Under the pieces are notes generated by a model that saw only the letters and a list, made by a program, of their open reading frames with translations, had not been told where the DNA came from and searched no databases. From positions 3,827,519 through 3,891,518 of the forward strand of contig CM039514.1 in NCBI GenBank assembly GCA_022432975.1: 64,000 nt of DNA, read 5' to 3'. Source of the stretch: Begonia masoniana (lineage: Eukaryota > Streptophyta > Magnoliopsida > Cucurbitales > Begoniaceae). Shown in pieces: positions 20,072 through 32,455 of the stretch. Numbering within the stretch: position 1 is the first letter of the stretch; each line of letters starts with the position of its first letter. The translations under genes and the position numbers were made by a program.

Positions 20072-22290
20072 TTGGATGATATAAATGAGCCTGCTAACAT
20101 ACACTGGTATATGGAGGAGGACGCTCCCATATACGGTGATATTCAACCATTTTATCACTTAGAGGGTGATGGAGAAATACAAGTGTGTTTAATTTTGCAA
20201 ACTTTAGACGATGAGCTACGAGAACCATTCAATTCTGAGGATGACGAGGTGCAAAGCAGACAAACAAGGGTTGTAGATTCTAGTGATTTTGCTTTGAGTA
20301 GACAATATATATCTTTGCAAGCCATTAGAAATGAAATACGAGACTATTCTTTGAAAAAATGATATGATATCAAGATCGTTAAAAGTGGGAGGAACAGACT
20401 GACGGCAAAATGTGAAGGAGTAAATTGTCAATGGCATCTGCATGCTTCGGCCATGCAAAATGAGGCGACCTTCCAAATAAAGTCATACTGTAATGATCAC
20501 AATTGTGTAAAGGTATTGGATAATCGACACGCTACGGTAAAGTGGTTGGCAACAACTTATTTAGATAGGTTCAAAAGTCAACCTGACTGACCCATTCATG
20601 ATATTATCGAGACAGTGAGGCGGGAACATAAAGTTAACATTAAGCCAAGCCTTGCGAGAAGAATAAGAACCCAAGCAAAAGAAGTTAATTACGGGAGGAA
20701 CGAAGAACAACTGAAGATACTTCGTTCTTACGGAGCTGGAACATTAAGATCAAATCCAGGTAGCACACCGGTAATAGATGGTCACCTGGTGGTTAATGAT
20801 AGAAATGAGAAGATGATATTTAGAAGAATGTACATGTGTATGGCTGCTTGCAAAGCAGGTTTGTTGGATATGGGCAGACCTCTTATTTGTTTAGATGGAT
20901 GTCATCTGAAGGGAGCCTGCCCCGGCCAATTACTCACGGACGTGAGTATTGATGGCAAAAATGGTATATATCCCATTGCTGTTACCAACGTGGAGTCAGA
21001 ATCCCAAGTCTCATGGAAGTGGTTTTTGTAGATATTGCAAAATGACTTAGGCATTGACGAAGGCCGAGGATGGACATTTGTGTCGGATCGACAGAAGGTA
21101 TATATTGTTATTACTATTATTATTTGGATCGGCATAAGTTATATTGTTTTAATTTGAGCCTGTTTTTCTTTAAAATTTCAGGGATTGTTGAATGCTGTGG
21201 ACGAGATATTTGGTTTAGCTGAACACTGTTTCTGCTAAAGGCATATGTATGCAATCTACGAAGGACAATTTCGGGGCTTAGCGTATAAAGATGTGATGTG
21301 GAATGTAGCAAGGGCAACCACAAGGGAATATTTTGAGATAGCAATGAGGAAAGTCTATGAGCTCAATAAGGATGCTCATGCATGGCTTCGACGAACACCA
21401 CCTAGATTTTGGGCCAGTCATGCATTTTCGACAATTCCCAAGTGTGACTTGGGCTTGAATAATTTATGTGAGTCTTTCAATTCAGTTCTTTTGCTGGCCC
21501 GGAACATGCCGATTGTGACGATGTTCGAGATGATTCGAAAGACCATGATGACACGCATTGTCAAAAAACACGAGGAGATGCTCAAGGTAGATGATATTCT
21601 GTGTCCTAAGATTAGGAATAAACTAGAGAGACTAAAAGAGCCAGCTTACAATTGGAGTGCTGAGTTAGCGGGAAATGCACTGTTTCAGGTTTGTTCAACT
21701 TGTTCATACTGATATGTTCTTCTTAGTTTGTTCTACTTGTTCATACTGAATTTGTTTATGCACTGTTTCAGGTTAGCAACGGCAACGAACAATATGTCGT
21801 TGATCTTAATGAAGGCAAGTGCGCATGTCGGGGGTGGGAGATTTCTGGAATCCCTTGTGTTCACGCCGTTGCATGCATTAATTTGATGAGAAAGCCGATG
21901 GAAGATTATGTTCATATATATTATCAACGGGACATATATTTGGAGATGTATTTGCACTTCATTCGTCCCATCAATGGGAAACAAATGTGGCCAGAACCAG
22001 AGAATAGGACCTCAATCATTCCGGGTCAAAGAAGGCCCCAACCTGGTAGGCCAAAGAAGAAAAGGATTCGCGATGTCAATGAGCCTTCTACCGCTTCGCG
22101 TGGTCCACGTGTTCTGACTTCTAAGAAGAAGTCTACAATGTCGTGTCGTAAATGTGGTCGTCAGGGGCATGACAGTCACACATGTTCTGAGAGCGGATCC
22201 ACTTCACGTGCTTCTGCTTCGCGTGACACATTTATGGGTTTCCGAACAGCTTGCAGGATGCAGGTACATTTTTACTATTATTCTCATAAA
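20072..22290 (+). pseudogene. MuDR-type MULE transposase, decayed
   Basis: The order is a MuDR N-terminal DNA-binding region (about 20360-20580), the MULE transposase domain with ICLDGCHLKG (first catalytic Asp) and FVSDRQK|GLLNAV (second Asp, across an intron at about 21100-21180), a SWIM zinc finger (CACRGWEISGIPCVHAV, about 21815-21870) and a C-terminal zinc knuckle (CRKCGRQGHDSHTC, about 22147-22190). A second intron lies at about 21689-21772. In-frame stops occur at about 20360, near 20588, at 21029 and near 21234, so the protein cannot be made whole. The enzyme would cut and paste DNA at the TIRs. Confidence 0.9.
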
Positions 22291-22793
22291 TAAAATTTTG
22301 CTATTATGTTCTAATATAACTCTCAATACGTGCAGGAATCTACTACAGACAATCAGGAAAGCAGCCATGAAAGAGAATGATGGAAGACGATGACATAAAG
22401 ATGGTGGAAAGCGGATCATCTTTATTTTATGCATATTTGATGTATCTTATAGTTTGTACAGCAAATTGTATTTTATAATTCAAGTGAGAAAAAAATTAGA
22501 AATTTGGGAAGAGTTTCTTTTGTTTTTAGACTGCCCCACAGCTAGTATCATCCTGCATATTTGAATATCCAAACAGTTCCAGTATTTTATCTCAAACATC
22601 AATTGCATCCAATAAAAATAAATCTAACTAATGTACATCAAATTAATGAATCCAACTAACAATAAATGCATCAAAATAAATCTTTGTGCATTGCCCTCTA
22701 TTGTCCCTTATCGTCCTCTCTCTGCACGTAATAAAAGAAAGTTAGATTATAATGAGTTGAAATGTAACTAATAATGAGAAAAATCAAATATAC

Positions 22794-24320
22794 CTAAGAT
22801 TGGGCAGCGTCGTCATCTTCAGCCCCCGGCAGCACACCCTCGTCATCTTCACCTCCACATCCGGGCAGGACTACCTCATCATCAGCATCATCACCTCTCC
22901 CAAGATCGTCGGGATCAAAGGCATGGGCCGCCATCCAATCATTGACGATCTGTCTCGTCTCTCTCGGTACTCCATCATACCTGCGAGGTACTTCATAATC
23001 TCTACTCAACCAAACGTAACCTCTGCTCGAACAGCCTACACCTCTGCTTGAATAGACTCTAACTGCGCCATAATAGAATCCATATCCGTGGGAGGCACGA
23101 TATGAGGGGTGGGTTGCCCTCGACGAGGGTGTTGCAGTACAGGAGGGGGCCGAACATCATCCCCCTCTGTCCACCTCCTATATGCCCATCCAAACCAAAT
23201 GAAGCATGCCGAATGCATCCACGGGCCGCTGTGATATAGTCTTTGCCCCTCGCGGTAACTGAATCTGAAAATTCTCTATAATCTTCTGAATCAAGACAAT
23301 GTACACGAGGTTCTTGTTGTGTGGGCGTGAGATCTCACTCATGTAACGCACAATCACAAAGCCGGGGTCGAAAAGGTTACCACTATACAATTTCTCCATG
23401 ACATAGAGACACATGTAGCTAACATGATCTCTACATCCAACGCGCGGTAAAAGGGTGTGTGCTAGAAGGTTGTGGATGACGCGAGCTTTCACATTCATAT
23501 CTTTCGCTCCTGGCTTCACCAAATCCACAATATCAGCGTTCTGATGAATCTGTCTAATTAACGATGTTCCCTCTGCTGTTGCGAGCACGAGATATTTTTT
23601 TCTAGGAATGGTAGTACCTTTCTGCCTCTTCTGAGTGAAAGCCAAGCAACTGATTCACAAGCTGTGTCATCACTTCATACTCTTCACCCATTATGTAGGT
23701 CTTTATAACTCTCGACCTCCCAGAAAATCTCATGTTCACATAGAATAGGTGAACAATTTTTTCACAGCTGACTCCCCGAATACTGTAGAGTCCTTGTAGT
23801 CTGATTCTGTCAAACATTTCCTTTATCTCTAAGGACTCCCACCCTGAAAATTTTTAATAACAAATGAATGAGACTAGTTGAACAAAATATTGTAGAAACA
23901 ATTTGTAAGAATAATTGACTCAACCTGTAAAGTCCACCATCTTCGTCAACGACACCTTTCAGTGTATTGTTCCAGCTGATATTGCTCTCGACAATGCTGA
24001 TTGCAAAAGTCATTCAATTGTGAGGCTGATGAAGCTGGCTGTGAGGACCTGGGAGGTGGCTGTGAGGCCTTTGGAGGTGCCTGTGGGGCCGGTGGATGTG
24101 GCTGTGAGGCCCGTGGAGGTGGAGGTGGCTGTGAAGCCCGTGGATGTGGCTCTGAGGCCCGTGAAACTGACTGTGGGGCCGGTGGATGTGGCTGTGAGGC
24201 CCGTGGAGGTGGAGGTGGCTGTGAGGGTAGTGGAGATGGCCGTGACATTGTTGGCCGCTTCGATGGTCCATCTTTTGACGTCGAATCATTCTTTCGTTTA
24301 TAAGCAATTTTATCTGTCAT
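22794..24320 (-). pseudogene. MULE-borne minus-strand gene, putative plant transposon protein type
   Basis: On the minus strand a proline-rich tandem segment (PPPPPRASQPHPPAP, about 24250-24030) is followed by ISIVESNISWNN and then an 81-bp intron (23844-23924). The second exon reads WESLEIKEMFDRI, IVHLFYVNMRF, LVNQLLGF, KARVIHNLLAHTLLPRVG and MCLYVMEKL, then GWAYRRWTEGDDV and an acidic tail. The middle resembles the poorly understood putative plant transposon protein domain family found in many plant repeats. Frame changes are needed after the proline-rich part, near 23200 and near 23030, so it is broken. Function unknown; it may be an accessory gene of the element or captured DNA. Confidence 0.6.
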
Positions 24321-24711
24321 TTTAGTAGAGTCTGCAAATTAGAAAGTTCCAAGATTAGCCACAATAACTCGAACCGTGGCAAAAATCAGAGCCCGATAAA
24401 AATCGGCCTTCACAACTAAGGTCGGACGGACGCAATATTGGAGCGTCCGTTCGGGTTAAGGCTGAGATCAACCGGACGGACGAACTGAAATAGCGTCCGT
24501 TCGGTTAATCCTAAAAAAGCCGATTTTGACCTAGGGCTCGGATTTTTGCGTTCTTAACGTTAAAAATTAAACTAAATCAATACAAAAGGAGTAAGATATT
24601 ACCTGATGCATTTTTCGGTCGAAAATCGTCCAACAAATTTGCAGAGCGTCGAGAGATAAAACGGATTGCGGCCACTGTGAGCTCCGTCTGAAATGACCTT
24701 CGAATGCTTAT

Positions 24712-24983
24712 AATCGATTGTCCGAACGGACGCTATATTTTACCGTCCGTCCGGTACATTCGTAAGTTTGTCCGGATGGACGGTAATACATAGCGTCCGT
24801 CCGGAATACGCGGCAGCTTTTTATTGAACGAAAAAGGCGGACGGACGCAATCTATGTCCGTCCGTCCGACGTGGTCAGATTTGTCACATTTTTTATACTT
24901 TATGGTTTGCATTGTTAAAAAAATTACTTTATGGGTTGAATTGAAGAAGAGTCATAGTTTATGCCCATAATTGGTAATTTCCC
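24712..24983 (-). repeat. MULE right terminal inverted repeat
   Basis: Inverted partner of 19284-19555, ending at the 9-bp target duplication. Confidence 0.9.
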
Positions 24984-24992
24984 CTTAATAAA

Positions 24993-25839
24993 CAGAGATT
25001 TTTAGCCTAGTCAAGGCTTCACGTGTCATTGTTTAAGCCTTCCTCCAAAATCATGACAAATATAATAGATAGCATAATCTTATCAAATGAGCATCAATAA
25101 TTTAAAAGTAGAAAAGAAAACCTAACCTGTGTCGTCTAAAAATAATAGAGAAGATACAAGTTATGCAAATACTAGAGAAGATGAAGACGGCCTTATTCTA
25201 CTGTTTCAAACTGAGACTCAACATTCTCTGCGACGTAAGAAATAAATTTAAGTGTGGAAAATAACATAACTATTTTAAATAAATAAATAAATAAATCTTA
25301 ACCTGGAGTATTCAATGTTTTCTAGGGAATTTTCCCAATTTTGTTTGGTGAAATATTAAAAACACATTGCTCTGAGCAGAGTGAAGGTTGGGGTTACTCC
25401 AGTGCAGTGAGAACAATAAACTCAATTTTGAAAATAAAAATATTTATGGATTTTTATTAAATAATAAAAAAAAATTTAAAAATGAACTGAAATATTAGAA
25501 CTTGTGCCTCATTTTCTTTCTCAGCAACCTCACAGAAAGTGTACAACACGTCCACCATAAAGAAAAGTGCTGTGAAGTCATACAATTTCATTCATATACT
25601 AAATAATTTATACACAAAGTTTGCATCAGAGAAATAATCAATATTAGTAATATTCAACTTTACATTTATTAATTTGTTTATTATTACTATTACTATCATA
25701 AACTAATATTGCTCAGCAGTAAAATTGTATGATGAAACAAAAAGGAATCTTAACTTGTAATTTGTAAAGCGTATATGAGAAAAGATTGAGGAAAGCGAAC
25801 AAGTACTCACAACAAATAAGCATGTAAGAAAGTATTTTT
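24993..25839. other. Intergenic, AT-rich, no gene seen
   Basis: No homology recognised on either strand. Short A/T runs and a TAAA microsatellite near 25280. Confidence 0.5.
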
Positions 25840-26802
25840 TATATATAACTGATATAATAAGGACCAATTATAAGTAGCTGCCATATAAATGAATAACCAA
25901 ATGGAAGTCAATTTAGCCACGTGAGAAAATGTATCAGAATAATCTACCCCATAAGTTTGAGCATATCATTTAGCAACAAGACAAACTTTTAGCTTATTTA
26001 ATGGCCCCATTAGAATTTGTTTTAACTGCAAATATACATTTGCATCAAATAACTTTCTTACATGCTTATAAATTTACCAAGTTTCAAGTACCATTTGTAT
26101 CTAAAATTGTAACACCCAACAATTTCGACTGGGTGACTTCCTAACTGTATTAACGGTCATGATTATTCAATCTTCACGGATTGAAATTTTATGCCAAGCT
26201 TAATTAATTACATGTGGATTTAAACTAGGTTGAGTGGCAAAGTTGTAATAATGGAAGATTGAGACTGATATTTAAAGAAAATGGAAAGGATTCAAACCTC
26301 ATTTAAACCTCACTGTAGCCGTCATTACTCTCAGCGATTTTTTCTCCCGAGCTCTTGCTCTCTGTCAGCTGGAAATCTCTCCTTCGACGATCGGTTTCCT
26401 TGCTACTTCTCGGCTACTTTGTGCTTGAGGTACGAGTTTGGCAATGTAGCTATCTGTTAGTTGTTAAGCTCTGTTTTCAGATAAGTGTTGAAGTTTTGGA
26501 TTCTTCAATGGCCGAGTAATAATAAGGACATTTTAAAAACCCGAGTTTAGTAATGTCATTCCGAATCGATTCTGGACATTTAAATAACCAACTCTGATTT
26601 AATCGATAGTCGAATCTGTCTGTTTCATTTTGGATTTCAGACTGCTCAGAGTATTAAACTATAGATTCGGGAATGACTTTAGCTATTAGATCCTAGGATG
26701 ACATGTGATTAGAACTAATAGGATTTTGTTTTAACTACTGTATGTGAAATGTTTTAGGTGAGGAAGTTTGCAAAGAAGTGCTCCATTTGCTAAGGAAACC
26801 AG

Positions 26803-27384
26803 GTAAGTGAATGTATTAAGATTTTCGGCCATTAGGGCCCTACATCATAAGGGTACTGAGTAGGTGTTGTTTATGATGTTGATGGTTGTCTGTGCCATTG
26901 TCTGTTGGTTATGTTACTCAAGTTATAGTATGTCTCCTGAAGTAAATGTAAGCTGCCCTGTAGTCGGGTGAGTTAAGTGTACTCGTACTCATGTATCATG
27001 TTTAATCCGCAAGTGTACGAAAATGTTTAAGTACATGTTTTCTCTCATGAATAAGAAGTGAACACGAAACTTATGTAAACAAGGATTAAGTGAGGATTGG
27101 GGGCGGTTCGACTCATGTCACTATCCCGATAAGGGGGATCATGATTACGGCCCGCAAGGGACTATGTACACTATCACAGTCAACCCCCTTTACGGCACAA
27201 ATCCTCTCTTAAATCCAAATGATGTAAATGATGTAAGTAATGAATGATGAATATGAACAAGTACAAGAATAAGAACCAGAAAAGATGATGGACATGTTTT
27301 CTTTGAACTGTGCATTTACGTATACTGATAGTATTACACTCCTTACTAAGCATTAGACTTATAGTTTAAACCTCATGATGTAGG
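26803..27384 (+). other. LTR leader intron-like interval with paired ends (family 2)
   Basis: Donor CCAG|GTAAGT at 26803; hairpin GGCC-ATTAG-GGCC; arm CCTACATCAT (26839-26848); complementary arm ATGATGTAGG (27375-27384) covering the acceptor TGATGTAG|G. Confidence 0.6.
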
Positions 27385-27778
27385 TGAAGAACATTCAGGT
27401 GAAAATTTCAAGTTCAAAGAAGATGCTTAGGATTGGTTGCTGGATGGTGCTCGAGGTGTCAGTGCATGGCTGGAAGGCGATTTTCAACCCCTGGTTAATG
27501 TTTGCATGATGTCAGTATGATTTTAAATATGGGAGTCTAAGTAGGATAAGTTTATTTTAAAACATGGAGCTTTTGAGATTGTCTAGTTTGATTACTCAGT
27601 CTGAGAATGTTTATAAGAATATGGAACGTGTTATTTAATTAAGTCTTCCGCTATAAGAATTCTGGATGAGTTTTCTGTCCTTTATTTCTAAGAGTGATAA
27701 GTCAATGAAGTTAGGAGTCTGTTTATATTTGCACCCCCCGATAGATGTTCTCTATCGGAATATGTAAAGAGCTTGCAT

Positions 27779-28060
27779 CCACCGGTAGATGTAGTGTGTT
27801 AAGCTATCGGAAGATGTGAATGCTATTTTGTCGTCTAGTGACCGGTAGATGTAGTGTGTTAAGCTATCGGAAGATGTGAATGTTATTTTGTCATCTAGTG
27901 ACCGGTAGATGTAGTGTGTTAAGCTATCGGATGACGTAAATTTTATTTGTCGTCCAGTGACGGGTAGATGTAGTGTGTTAAGCTATCGGAAGAAGTAAAC
28001 GTTATTTTGTCGCCTAGTGACCGGTAGATGTGGAGCAATCAAATTACCGGATGATGTAAA
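27779..28060 (+). repeat. 60-bp minisatellite in family 2 solo LTR
   Basis: About five units of ACCGGTAGATGTAGTGTGTT plus AAGCTATCGGAAGATG and a TTTTGTCGTCTAGTG tail. It shares the CGGTAGATG word with the gypsy 1 LTR. Confidence 0.88.
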
Positions 28061-29272
28061 CGCTGCTTGTCTTCCACTGGGCAATGTTAAGTGGGTCACA
28101 TAGGGGTCACGTGATCAATCAGTAGATGTGTTCCCTATTAGCCAATGCATGCAATCCCATGCAGCCCGAGTAAAATTGACGTCGAGTGATTCGATGACAT
28201 TTCTTCCTTGCCTGATTATGTCATGAAGTTGATGACCGAGCATAGTCGGTCGATTCTATATAAGTCTAAACTACTAGGATTAAAGTGAAGTTACGTCACG
28301 AAAGGGGTTCAATTTACTTAACGTTGTTACGCCTCTGTTGTCAGTTTAAGAGTAAAAAAATAAAAATAAATACATAGACATATACGGGATGAAAACTAGA
28401 GACAGAAAGGAAATCTAGTAGCGATATGAGAATGATTATGATTATGCGACGGCTCCTGTCGGGGTCGTTACAAAAATATTCATTTCGTCATCCATAGCAC
28501 TGCGCCAGCCACGATGAGATAAGCCTTCATTAATGGTTTTGGGAATAGAGATAGAGTCAATAGATGCAATAAAAGAAGATAATGACATTATGACCATAAG
28601 ATATATAAGAAAAATATGGTAAGCACATTGTTTTTTTCCTTTGTGAAGAGCAATTAGAAGATCATCATTCTTGGGGATTGAATTTGACGAGGAATATTCT
28701 GGTGCAGAACATGCATCTAAAGGCTTGTAACGATGAGAATAGACTTGAAGTGTAAGTGGTTTAACTGGTGTGGGAGGAATAATAATGTAGATCAACATAT
28801 TATCATTCTCCTGCTGGATTCTGTTAATAGAGGATGTATAAAAGAACATAGTACTTTCTAAGAATATAACATCGATTGAGACAATATAAAGATTAAAAGT
28901 AGGACAAAAACATCTATATCTTTTTTTAAGACGAGAATACTAAAGAAAAACACATTTTAGTGATTTACGATCTAACTTTGTAACTTGAGGACGAATATCA
29001 CGAACAAAGCATTTACTATCAAATATTATCGGTTCAATATGAAACAAAAGTTTAATGAAAAAAAGTATATTGTCAGGAATCTCACTGTTACCAATAGATG
29101 AGGGCATGCGATTGATTAGGAAACAAGCCGTGAAAACTAAAGCTACACAAAACGGTTTTGGGATATGCATATGAAATAAAAGAACTCTTGTTTCAAGAAG
29201 TTGTTTGTTTTTCGTTTCTACAACGCTATTTTGAGATGACATGTAATCACATGAATAAAAGTGACATTTCAA

Positions 29273-30259
29273 AGTTCATTGCTATTCACCTTCCCACATC
29301 CTAAAAACTCCACCAAATTTAGCTACTTCATCATCGTCTTCTTCGTTCTCAAACTTCCTCCATTTCCATTGGGTCTGCAACGCCACCAAAGCAGATCTCA
29401 AAATAAACACAATTCGACTCCAACCAAAACCTTCCAAATCAATACCCTAGAATCCTCCAATTTCACACACTTTCATAAAGTGAGCATGATTTAGGAGGTG
29501 CTCCAATCAAAAAGGTAACGGGTGGTGAACAAAAAAATGAGAATTCATAGGTAGATGGAGCAGAATGAGGTCCACAATTGAATTTCCAATCAGAGAAACA
29601 AATAATCAAATAATCGTGAGACGAATTGAAATAGTGAAAGTGACAGTAATTCAAACGGAAAACGAAAGAAAGAAATGGAGAAATCCAAAGAAATTGAATA
29701 ATTATACAGATTTTCGTAATGTATTTTACAGAGAGAAGAAATAGAGAAAGCGTAGTGGCCTGTAAAACAAAGAATACTCTTCGTCGCTGTTAGACGCCCT
29801 GACATTCCTTCGTCGCCAACACTTTCCTTTTCAGTTTAATTTTCATCAAAGAATAAAATTAACCAGGACAAGGATAGCAGTTGATGGATAGGAACATAAC
29901 TTTTACCTATTACCAAACAGAAACTTTAAACGTTTATCTCTCTATAGTTTTTGAATTGAAAAACACTTGTAGTTTATTGTTTGAATTGTCATTTAACATA
30001 CTGCTTCAACTTGCTAATGTGTAATTTGATATTTAAATAAACGAAAAAAATATTTAGTGTTTAAATTAAAATAATTTGTGTTGACGTGTTGAAAGACAAA
30101 ATCAATAGGGAAAAGCAAAAACATAATAGTCCAAATAGGTGGTTGATTGGCTGTAGTCTAAAAGTCTTCAACAATTAGTGACTGAATTTATTAGTTTATT
30201 TAACTCCCAGTTTCCTTCATTATTGACTCTCAAACTTCTTATATATAAACATGTGACTT
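29273..30259. other. No recognisable gene or element
   Basis: Short open frames on both strands (29261-29494 plus; 29463-29805 minus) have no family features I recognise. Confidence 0.4.
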
Positions 30260-32300
30260 TGTAATCAATGATGGGATAAAAATAAATATTCAAATTGGGC
30301 AATATCAAGGGAAACGTCCTTGATTTGTTATGTAAGGGGGTTAACCAAGCCCGTTAAGACATTGATTTGACTTTGCATGCCACCTTGCATGCTTGATTCA
30401 CCCTCGCGACATGTATGCTCGGGAGGGGGAGTGTCCCTAACCCGATTTGGTTCTTGGAGCGGTGTGTCACGTGTAAATCCACATCTATTAGTCATACTAA
30501 ATATTTTAATTTGAATTTAAATTCTTGTCTAAGTTGCTTCACCTTAAGTTAGTGAGGTAATTATCTAGTTAATGTCTTAGAGGAATTTTAGGTCTAAGAA
30601 TGGTTCCTAGCTAAGATAATAATAGATAAAATATCATGTTCACACTAATCATTTAAAATTGAAGTCAATAAACAACTTAATAATTTCGATAATCACTTAG
30701 CAAACTAACTTTAGAATGAAATTTTCAATAACGTGCTAGTACCACAAATCCAACTAATTTCAACCAAGGTACCAACTTTAAGCTAGAATCACTCAAAATA
30801 ATATTAATACCAATTAAATAACTTCAAATCATCAAGGAAATATATTAAATCACAAGTTTGAGCAAGTTAACATGCTAAAATTTTCAAGTTATATAGAGCA
30901 GAATTTTCATGTAGTGTTTGGTACTAAATAGTCGATTTTAACATTTGATTTGTCATAAATTTACAAGTTAACTTGTCGTGCTCAAATGCTAGCATATAAT
31001 AGATGATTCATAAGATAAATTTAAGTGCAAACAATCAGCAAAAATAATGTGAAACCGAGCATCCACATACTAGAAAAAAAATAGAAACTTAACAATACTT
31101 TTGTCTAACCACTTTGATAGGATTAGTTTTAAGTCCAATTTCATGCATCATTGTATTCAGAATTTTGAACAAACTCATGGCTTATATTTAGATGTAAATC
31201 TTGACTCAAAACATAACAAATTAAGCTAGCAAAAACCCTGGACAATTAGATGCAAAAACCGAGCTAAAATCACCAGAAAATCGAGAACACAACAAATCAA
31301 AACCGATGAGATTTTGGTGGCCGATTCTTTCCTTCAATGCATACCATATTTTACCTCAATATATTAAGCTATTAAATGTCAATAAAAATGACAGCAAATA
31401 TCATGTTAAACATAGCACAAAATTAGCATTAAATAGATTCAAAAATAATGGTAGAAAGTAAGAGCGGCTTTCCCGGTTTTGTGTCAACTTTTGGCTAACG
31501 CCAAAGACAACTAAAATGCATCGTGGAAGCACCTTACTCTTCGATACCACTTGACACGGGGTCTCTTAGAAAAGAGAACCCTGTAACCCACGAAATTAGA
31601 TAAGTGCTCGGGTGCTAAGTGTAGGCAAAATCCAATAAGAAGGAAAGTAGTAAAATGTAAGGAAAATGCAAGTGAAATGAAAGATGAATAAAATGAGAAG
31701 GTGGCCAAGAATGAGGGGAAGAAAATGGCATGAAATGATAATGAGATGAAGGTGTAATAGAGTGTGTGAAGATGTGAAGAAATGATAAGATGAAGATGAA
31801 GAAAAATGCAAGAAAATAAAGTGGAGTGTGTGAGAGTGTTATGGCCGAAATGGTGATAATAAAATGCAAGAAAATTAAATGGATGAGGAGAAGATGGAGT
31901 TACCCTTGGCAGACCCGAGGAGCTATCTCACGTTTGAGCTCTCGGGTGCACGTTTTCCTGGAGGAAAATGACCACCGTAGGCCTAGGTTTTCGTCCTCAA
32001 ACCCAAATCTCTAGAGAAAAGGGTGAGGGAAAGATTACGAATTCACCTAGCAACCCGAGGAATAGGGGAATAAGGGAGGACCTCTCCACTCGATTCAAGA
32101 ATCGAGGAAACACCCAAGGAGGGGCTTCTAACCTTAGTTAGGGAAATAGTAATTTCATAAAAATGGGCAAAAGTGTTTAACAATCACCAATGATGTGCTT
32201 AAATAGGCAACCTAAGGTGGATTAGGGTTTGGCAAGAGAATTTGAGCCGTCGGATTTGTAAAAGCATCAATGGCGGAGAGTGGGGATCTTGTGCTCGCGC
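30260..32300 (-). repeat. Unclassified repeat, possibly a minus-strand LTR element
   Basis: Read on the minus strand, a segment ending AGACCCCGTGTCA is followed after two bases by TGGTATCGAAGAG at about 31538-31550, which resembles a primer binding site. That would make about 31552-32300 an LTR and 30260-31537 internal sequence. No coding domain, matching second LTR or target duplication was found. Confidence 0.35.
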
Positions 32301-32455
32301 TGCACCATTTCATTTTCCATTGCCCTTCTTCGCGGATGATCTCGGAACCAGGCTCTTCTCTTACAACCAATTTTACCATTTCCTCTGCATTTGTTATGGA
32401 AGTTTGTTTGTGAAGAGTTGAATCACAGGCCTCGATGTAATTGTTATCTGCATTT
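32301..32455 (+). pseudogene. MGST3: Displaced 3' half of MGST3 exon 4 plus 3' UTR
   Basis: From TGCACCATTTCATTTTCC the sequence follows 38815-38970 of copy B almost base for base: the last 12 codons, the TGA stop (32337-32339) and about 115 bp of 3' UTR. It has no upstream exon, splice acceptor or start. It lies just left of duplication copy B, where the tail of copy A is expected in a tandem duplication, so it is most simply the missing end of MGST3 copy A. Confidence 0.85.

Larger units (their letters stand above)
19284..24983 (+). mobile_element. MULE (Mutator-like) DNA transposon, 5.7 kb
   Basis: Terminal inverted repeats of about 270 bp (19284-19555 and 24712-24983) read GAAATTACCAATTAT near their tips, and the whole is flanked by a 9-bp target duplication CTTAATAAA (19275-19283 and 24984-24992). 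It carries a broken MuDR-type transposase on the plus strand and a broken second gene on the minus strand. Subterminal regions are full of GGACGG/CCGTCC repeats. Target duplication length, long TIRs and transposase type all agree. Confidence 0.95.
26108..28472 (+). mobile_element. Solo LTR, gypsy-type family 2
   Basis: A 2365-bp LTR from TGTAACACCC to GGGGTCGTTACA, flanked by the target duplication AAAAT (26103-26107 and 28473-28477). No internal region remains, as expected after LTR-LTR recombination. It carries the leader interval 26803-27384 and a five-unit minisatellite near its 3' end. It lies in the copia relic. Confidence 0.92.
25840..29272 (-). mobile_element. Ty1/copia relic (minus strand), interrupted by a solo LTR
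   Basis: On the minus strand, 29272-28940 reads as the C-terminal part of a copia integrase (LLETRVLLFHMHIPK, ACFLINRMPSS, VTKLDRKSLKCVFL). 28849-28480 continues through the linker to LSHRGWRSAMDDEMN. Beyond the inserted LTR, 26107-25840 resumes at the start of reverse transcriptase, now full of stops (NGTWNLV, CKCIFAVKTNSNGAIK, WGRLF). No LTRs of this element were found. Old and non-functional. Confidence 0.85.

Noticed and set aside
23915..24325. Plus-strand open frames with VAVRPVEV or CGCEARGGGGG repeats
   Set aside because: They are antisense shadows of the proline-rich repeat of the minus-strand MULE gene.
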